A stretch of DNA of 26,423 bases from an uncultured Eubacteriales bacterium. Its GTDB lineage: Bacteria; Bacillota; Clostridia; Christensenellales; CAG-138. Both the position numbers and the translations under genes were made by a program. A model generated the notes under the pieces. The model did no database searches and was not told where the DNA came from. It saw only the letters and a program-made list of their open reading frames with translations. Below, one piece after another: positions 22,434-26,423 of this stretch; positions within the stretch are counted from its first letter, which is position 1, and every line of letters begins with the position of its first letter. The stretch spans positions 1 to 26,423 of the forward strand of contig UREK01000027.1 in assembly GCA_900546845.1 (NCBI GenBank), read 5' to 3'.

Positions 22434-24245
22434 TTATTTCAGCTTCACGCCATAAATTTTGGAAGCGCGCGTGCCGATGACGATCATGTTGTCAAACGCG
22501 GCGGGCGACGCTTCGAAGTTGCCCTCGAGGTCGAGACGGTCCAACGTTTCGCCGGTGCGCCCATCAAACAAATACATATGCCCCGCAGAATCGCACTGCA
22601 CCACATAGCCGTCTCCGCTGTTGTCATAGAGGATCAGCGGGGAAGACCAGGCGTATGCGCCAAGGTTCTTCTTCCAAACCTCCGTGCCGTCCGCCTTGTT
22701 GTAGGCGACGAGGAGGCCGCGCGTCTCGGTCTCGGTCGTCATCGCGTAGGCGACATAGACGAGGTCGGAAAGGTTGTTTTTTCCAAGCGCTGCCGTATCC
22801 TGGATGCCGCCGGAAACGTTGGAGCGCGTGCAGCGGTAGCCCTGCGCCTTCCAGACCACCTCGCCCGTAAGTGCATCGATCCGCCAAAACGGGATCACGC
22901 CCGTGTTATTGCCGTCCACCGTCCAGTGCAGCGAGGTGCCGACATAGATGGAAGCCTCCCCTGTCTCCTCGTTAAGCTCGAATACCGGCGTGCAGTTCGT
23001 ATCGTCCAGCACATTCTGCATCCAGACTACTTCCATTGTGTTCACATTAAAGCAGAACAGGTCGCCGCAGTTGTCCGTCACGTACATGTAGTTTTTCCAG
23101 AAGATGGGGCTTGACTCGAAGCCGAGCCAGTAGGTGTTGTTCGCCTGCCCGTCCCGGCTGCGCTTTGTCGTATAGCGCCACTTGAGCACATCGCTTGGAT
23201 TCACGGAGATCGTCCCGGCAGCCTCATCATACACTGTGTTGAGCTTGAACTGGTAGACGATGCCCGCCTCCGAAGCGTAGGTGACGGTATCCGTCGCCGC
23301 ATGGACGACCGTTGCCGGGTCGAACGCGAAGAAGCCGCGCAGGGAGAAGGGGTCCTTCGCGCCGTAGCTGTAGAGCTTCCGCCCGTCGATCAGGCTGATG
23401 ATCTGGTTTTCCGCCGGGCCGTTCGGCCCCTCGTCCCCCGCGCCGACGTAGAGCAACGGATAGCCGCGCGGGTCGAGCGAGCCGGAACCCTTGTACGTCC
23501 ACTTGCCGTTGATGCGGTCCCGCGTGGCGCTGCCGTCCTCCAGATCGAGGAAGTAGATGTAGCTGTTCTCCGTCGCGTAAATGATCTCGACGAGGCCGTC
23601 CTTGTTCTTCTTCGCATCGTAAAGGTTCATGACGCGGCGGGTCGACTCCGGCCAGCGGACGATGAGCGGCTGGCCTGTCCAGCCCACGCCGAACCAGGTG
23701 CCGTCGGCGGGGTTGCCCTTTGCGATGGAGCCGGGGATCTCCTCCGTCCAGACGAGCTCCAGCTTCTTTTCCTGCACCGCGCCCGCTGTGCCATAGGTTG
23801 GGTCGTCGCGGTAATTGTTGCCGCGGAAAGTGATGACGCCTTCGAGCGCCGTGTAATCCTCAGCTTCCGGGTACGTGAGGTCTGCCGGCGCCCGGTAGGA
23901 GTTCACGGCCGTCCCGTTGAGCTGCATCTCGCTTTCCAGGCCAAAATCCGAGGCCGCCGTGCCTGCCGCGGAAGCCGGGCTCGGCACCGGGATGGGCGTA
24001 GGCGTGGGCTCCGGGGTCAGCTCCGGCGTGGCCGTTGGCGTGGGTTCCGGCGTGCTGCCGCCGAACAGGTTTTCAAAGAAGCCAGGCTTGTCCGTCTCCT
24101 GCGGCTCGCCCCCGGGCGCATCCCCGTTGCCGGTCAATGCGGAAATCGCCAAAATGCCCATCAGCAGCGTTATGATGAACAAAATTAAAATAATCAAGAA
24201 CTTGGGTGTAATTCTTCTGCGCCTTCTGCGGCGGCGGCTCACCAT
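22434..24245 (-). CDS. Membrane-anchored PQQ-type beta-propeller protein
   Basis: The 603-residue protein has an Arg-rich cytoplasmic start (MVSRRRRRRRR), one membrane segment at about residues 16-38, a Thr/Pro/Glu linker (PEPTPTATPELTPEPTPTP, about 64-90), and a large outer domain made of PQQ-like repeats. Repeat signatures include GDLFCFNVNTMEVVWMQNV, FWRIDALTGEVVWKAQG, LLVAYNKADGTEVWKKNLG and HMYLFDGRTGETLDRLDLEG. The fold is an eight-bladed-type propeller, as in BamB and quinoprotein dehydrogenases, but I see no evidence that it binds PQQ. It should sit outside the cell as a binding or scaffold module. AAGGGGGATA precedes the ATG. It has a strong promoter (24280-24308) and leads into the MATE gene 22 bp downstream. 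Confidence 0.88.
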   Translation of the reverse strand: MVSRRRRRRRRITPKFLIILILFIITLLMGILAISALTGNGDAPGGEPQETDKPGFFENLFGGSTPEPTPTATPELTPEPTPTPIPVPSPASAAGTAASDFGLESEMQLNGTAVNSYRAPADLTYPEAEDYTALEGVITFRGNNYRDDPTYGTAGAVQEKKLELVWTEEIPGSIAKGNPADGTWFGVGWTGQPLIVRWPESTRRVMNLYDAKKNKDGLVEIIYATENSYIYFLDLEDGSATRDRINGKWTYKGSGSLDPRGYPLLYVGAGDEGPNGPAENQIISLIDGRKLYSYGAKDPFSLRGFFAFDPATVVHAATDTVTYASEAGIVYQFKLNTVYDEAAGTISVNPSDVLKWRYTTKRSRDGQANNTYWLGFESSPIFWKNYMYVTDNCGDLFCFNVNTMEVVWMQNVLDDTNCTPVFELNEETGEASIYVGTSLHWTVDGNNTGVIPFWRIDALTGEVVWKAQGYRCTRSNVSGGIQDTAALGKNNLSDLVYVAYAMTTETETRGLLVAYNKADGTEVWKKNLGAYAWSSPLILYDNSGDGYVVQCDSAGHMYLFDGRTGETLDRLDLEGNFEASPAAFDNMIVIGTRASKIYGVKLK

Positions 24246-24279
24246 AAGGTATCCCCCTTTTATTCACCAGAATTTTCTT

Positions 24280-24308
24280 ATTATACCCTTTTTTGCAGGC
24301 GGGAACAA
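24280..24308 (-). promoter_or_regulatory. Promoter of the beta-propeller-MATE operon
   Basis: On the minus strand TTGTTC (24308-24303) and TATAAT (24285-24280) have a 17-bp spacer. Confidence 0.7.
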
Positions 24309-24357
24309 CCGAACGCGCCCGCAATGATATGAATTGACTGTTAATTCTTGCCCCTGC

Positions 24358-24386
24358 TTGACGTTTTGCATGTTTTGCATTATAAT
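24358..24386 (+). promoter_or_regulatory. Promoter of the gntR-DUF5808 operon
   Basis: TTGACG (24358-24363) and TATAAT (24381-24386) have a 17-bp spacer, 11 of 12 bases matching consensus. The spacer holds two tandem copies of GTTTTGCAT. Confidence 0.82.
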
Positions 24387-24396
24387 AATTAATGCA
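24376..24396. promoter_or_regulatory. Candidate operator of the GntR regulator
   Basis: TGCATTA (24376-24382) and TAATGCA (24390-24396) are perfect 7-bp inverted arms separated by 7 bp, a 21-bp dyad covering the -10 box. GntR dimers bind such sites, so autorepression is the simplest reading. Confidence 0.65.
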
Positions 24397-24410
24397 TAAG
24401 GAGGGGTTTC

Positions 24411-24785
24411 ATGCTTCTAGAATTGGATTTTTCGAGCGATCTTCCGATCTACCTGCAGATCCGCAACCAGATCGTCCTCGGCATCGCAAGCGGCAAGCTC
24501 GCACCCGGCGAACGCCTGCCGACGATCCGCACCCTTGCGGACGAAGCGGGTGTGAACATGATGACCGTCAGCAAAGCCTACCAGCTTCTGAAGCAGGAAG
24601 GCTATATTTCCACCGACCGGCGCAGCGGCGCGATGGTCAGCGAAGCCACCGGCGCGCGCCAGGGGATGCCTGCCGCCATGCGGGATTCGCTGCGGTTGAT
24701 CGTTTCTGAAGCCAAACTGCGTGGGGTTTCCTGCGCGGAGTTCACAGCGCTCTGCCGCGCACTTTATGACGAAACGGAGGTGTGA
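24411..24785 (+). CDS. GntR-family regulator, YtrA subfamily
   Basis: The 124-residue repressor has the GntR winged helix at about residues 8-77: LPIYLQIRNQIVLGIASGKL, APGERLPTIRTLADEAGVN, MMTVSKAYQLLKQEGYIST, then DRRSGAMV. Only about 45 residues follow, the short dimerisation tail of the YtrA subfamily, whose members usually control a downstream transporter or membrane-protein gene. AAGGAGGGG precedes the ATG. The stop lies 6 bp before the DUF5808 membrane protein gene, whose ribosome site (GGAGG) is inside the gntR end, so the two are translated from one mRNA. A 21-bp dyad over the -10 box (24376-24396) is the likely operator. Confidence 0.94.
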   Translation: MLLELDFSSDLPIYLQIRNQIVLGIASGKLAPGERLPTIRTLADEAGVNMMTVSKAYQLLKQEGYISTDRRSGAMVSEATGARQGMPAAMRDSLRLIVSEAKLRGVSCAEFTALCRALYDETEV

Positions 24786-24791
24786 CGCACA

Positions 24792-26153
24792 ATGAAATAT
24801 GCCCTGCTGCTGATGCTGTACCTCTGCCTTATTCCGATATACTTCATGCTGCGCAACGAAACGAAGCCGAAAAAGAACATCATCCTCGGCGTAACGCTGC
24901 CCTATGAGGCCCGGCAGGACGCGGCCGTGCGCGCCGTCTGCCAAACGTTCCGGCGGCGGCTGAACCTCGTCGTGCTCATCCTCGCGCTCCTGCCGCTCGC
25001 CTTCCTTCCGATCGCGCGCGCCTCCGTGTTCATGACGTGCTGCTTTGTGTGGATCATCCCCGCTGTTTTCGTGCCATATATCCCTTACGTGCAGTGCCAT
25101 AAGCGCCTGCGCGCCTATAAACTTTCGGCCTGCCCGCCTGCCGGGCATACGGGCGAAACGCTTGTGGACCTCAAGCTCGCGGCGCTGCCGAAGCGGACGC
25201 TCAGCTTTTGGTGGTTCCTGCCGCCGCTTGCGATGGCTTTCGCGCCCATTCTCTACACTCTTTTTGCCGCGCCAAAGGACGAAGCCTTCCCCTGGATGCT
25301 CATGGGGTATGGCATAAATTTCCTCATGACGTTGCTCTTCGCCGTCCTGCACCGGCTCATCAACCGCCAGCGGGCGGAGGTCGTGGATGAAAACGCCGTC
25401 CTGTCTGCCGCGCTCACCCGTGTGCGGCGGTATCAATGGGGCCGCGCCTGGATCGCTTTTTGCTGGCTCACGGGGCTTTTCAGCCTCGGTCTTTGGCTCC
25501 TGATCGATTCCCCCACCGGCCTCCTCCTGCTCGCGCTCGGGTATACGGGCGGCCTCATCGCCGTCTGCATCCGCACCGAATTCGCCGCGCGCCGCGCGCA
25601 GGAATCGTTGACCGCGGAAAGCGGGCGCGGGTTCTTCGCAGATGAGGACCGCTATTGGCTCTGGGGCTTGCTTTATTGCAACCCGAACGACAGGCACCTC
25701 ACCGTGAACAACCGCGTCGGCATCGGCATGACGTTCAACTTCGCCCATTGGGCCGGGAAGCTCATCCTTGGCGTTTCCGTTTTGATATTGCTTGCGCTGC
25801 CTTTCCTGGGCGTATGGATGATGCGCCTGGAATCCACGCCCATCACGCTTACGCTGAGCGAGACCGAGCTCGCCGCAGCGCACGCCTCGGAGCTCTGCCG
25901 GCTGCAACGGGCGGAGATCGAATCCGTGGCGTTGCTTGAAACGCTGCCCGATATGGTGCGGCTCGCCGGAATCGGCATTGACACGTTTTTCCAGGGAAAA
26001 TTCCGCGTGGAAGGCTACGGCGTATGCGAGCTCGGCCTGAACCCGCAGGCGCCGCCGTTCCTCTTGATCGAAACCGCAGAGGGAACCTGGCTGCTGGGCG
26101 CGCAAAATGCGGAAGCCGTGCAGGCGGTCTACGCTGAGCTGGCAGGGGAGTAA
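24792..26153 (+). CDS. Multi-pass membrane protein with DUF5808 and C-terminal PH-like domain
   Basis: The 453-residue protein has several membrane segments: one at the N-terminus (ALLLMLYLCLIPIYFML), two near 58-95, two near 140-190, two near 220-255 and one near 322-345. Between the last two groups (about 282-320) lies a DUF5808 motif: DEDRYWLWGLLYCNPNDRHL followed by VNNRVGIGMTFNFAH. The C-terminal 110 residues (SETELAAAHASELCRL, EIESVALLETLP, FRVEGYGVCELGLNPQAPPF) look like a bacterial PH-like domain, by memory of similar proteins. This GntR plus DUF5808 pairing is common in Firmicutes and is not functionally defined to my knowledge. The gene is 6 bp after gntR and is presumably repressed by it. 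Repeat copy 4 follows 47 bp beyond the stop. Confidence 0.85.
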   Translation: MKYALLLMLYLCLIPIYFMLRNETKPKKNIILGVTLPYEARQDAAVRAVCQTFRRRLNLVVLILALLPLAFLPIARASVFMTCCFVWIIPAVFVPYIPYVQCHKRLRAYKLSACPPAGHTGETLVDLKLAALPKRTLSFWWFLPPLAMAFAPILYTLFAAPKDEAFPWMLMGYGINFLMTLLFAVLHRLINRQRAEVVDENAVLSAALTRVRRYQWGRAWIAFCWLTGLFSLGLWLLIDSPTGLLLLALGYTGGLIAVCIRTEFAARRAQESLTAESGRGFFADEDRYWLWGLLYCNPNDRHLTVNNRVGIGMTFNFAHWAGKLILGVSVLILLALPFLGVWMMRLESTPITLTLSETELAAAHASELCRLQRAEIESVALLETLPDMVRLAGIGIDTFFQGKFRVEGYGVCELGLNPQAPPFLLIETAEGTWLLGAQNAEAVQAVYAELAGE

Positions 26154-26199
26154 CGCGCTGCAGGCAACGACAAAAAGGCGCCCTGCTATGCAAATATGC

Positions 26200-26423
26200 A
26201 GGCTGTCGCTAAAGTGGCATCTGCCACTTGATCGAGGTGTTCACGTCGCGCTTGCGCAAAAGAGGAACTTCCGGCGCAGGAGACGCGCCGGAAACCACCT
26301 GCCTGCGACGGCCCAAAGGCCTAGTCCAGCGAGCGGTACAGAGCGAAGCGCCGTTCAACTTGGGTCGCTGCTCGCGATCAAAAGTCAAGGGCCGCGGCCT
26401 TTGACAATCCCGGAGAGACTTTT
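26200..26423 (+). repeat. Dispersed hairpin repeat, copy 4 (divergent, runs to window end)
   Basis: The opening CGCTAAAGTGGC-ATCT-GCCACTTGATCG is the family hairpin with two mismatches. CACGTCGCGCTTGCGC is retained. The middle part is replaced by unrelated sequence that includes its own hairpin (TTCCGGCGC 26268-26276, GCGCCGGAA 26284-26292). The third stem (GTCAAGGGC/GGCCTTTGAC, with a G-U pair) and the tail GGAGAGACTTTT are conserved. Orientation is the same as the gene upstream. Confidence 0.85.

Noticed and set aside
24417..26105. 562-codon open frame on the minus strand opposite the DUF5808 gene
   Set aside because: It is composed mainly of Arg/Glu/Gly/His-rich low-complexity translation, lacks a recognised domain, and spans two plausible plus-strand genes; GC-rich codon use makes such shadow frames common.

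Overview
The window looks like chromosomal DNA of a moderately GC-rich (clearly above 50%, not counted) low-redundancy Clostridia-type Firmicute. Support comes from AGGAGG-type ribosome binding sites on most genes, near-consensus TTGACA/TATAAT promoters, DUF1292, a YtrA-type GntR regulator, an RsfA-like Myb-domain protein, and threonine-proline linkers in surface proteins. Those linkers recall Christensenellales-like gut Clostridia, but that placement is tentative. No rRNA, tRNA, CRISPR array, prophage or transposase was seen. Layout: a minus-strand D-2-hydroxyacid dehydrogenase and an XRE regulator (141-1484) diverge from a zinc-ribbon/TPR membrane protein (1609-2376). Two separate, divergent GAPDH genes follow (2438-4729, minus), then a glycosyltransferase-aminopeptidase M29 pair (4957-7012, minus). 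A divergent class II aldolase-DUF1292 operon (7217-8449) and a YdcF-like gene (8716-9315) come next. A second XRE regulator (9440-9670, minus) faces a MATE pump (9870-11243) across two mirrored promoters. DUF2804 and an ABC-F ATPase form a minus operon (11482-14495) that diverges from an NlpC/P60 wall hydrolase (14642-16018). A Myb-like regulator (16098-17006) precedes a serC-serA operon (17207-19230, minus). A stand-alone arginine deiminase (19511-20728), a PQQ-type beta-propeller plus second MATE operon (21041-24245, minus) and a GntR-DUF5808/PH membrane protein operon (24411-26153) close the window. The metabolic theme is lower glycolysis and the 3-phosphoglycerate branch to serine (fba, two gap genes, serC, serA and a SerA-like dehydrogenase), mixed with envelope and efflux functions. 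The most unusual content is non-coding. A dispersed hairpin repeat of about 150-220 bp occurs four times, each copy 17-47 bp beyond the 3' end of a gene and in the same orientation as it, and its stems show compensatory base changes. Two genes (the XRE regulator at 9670 and the wall hydrolase at 14642) have promoters placed so that the mRNA should start at the ATG, with no Shine-Dalgarno. The MATE gene at 9870 has a leader resembling a ribosome-controlled attenuator. A 34-bp perfect palindrome lies at 20885-20918. One of the two GAPDHs has lost the NAD-specifying Asp.
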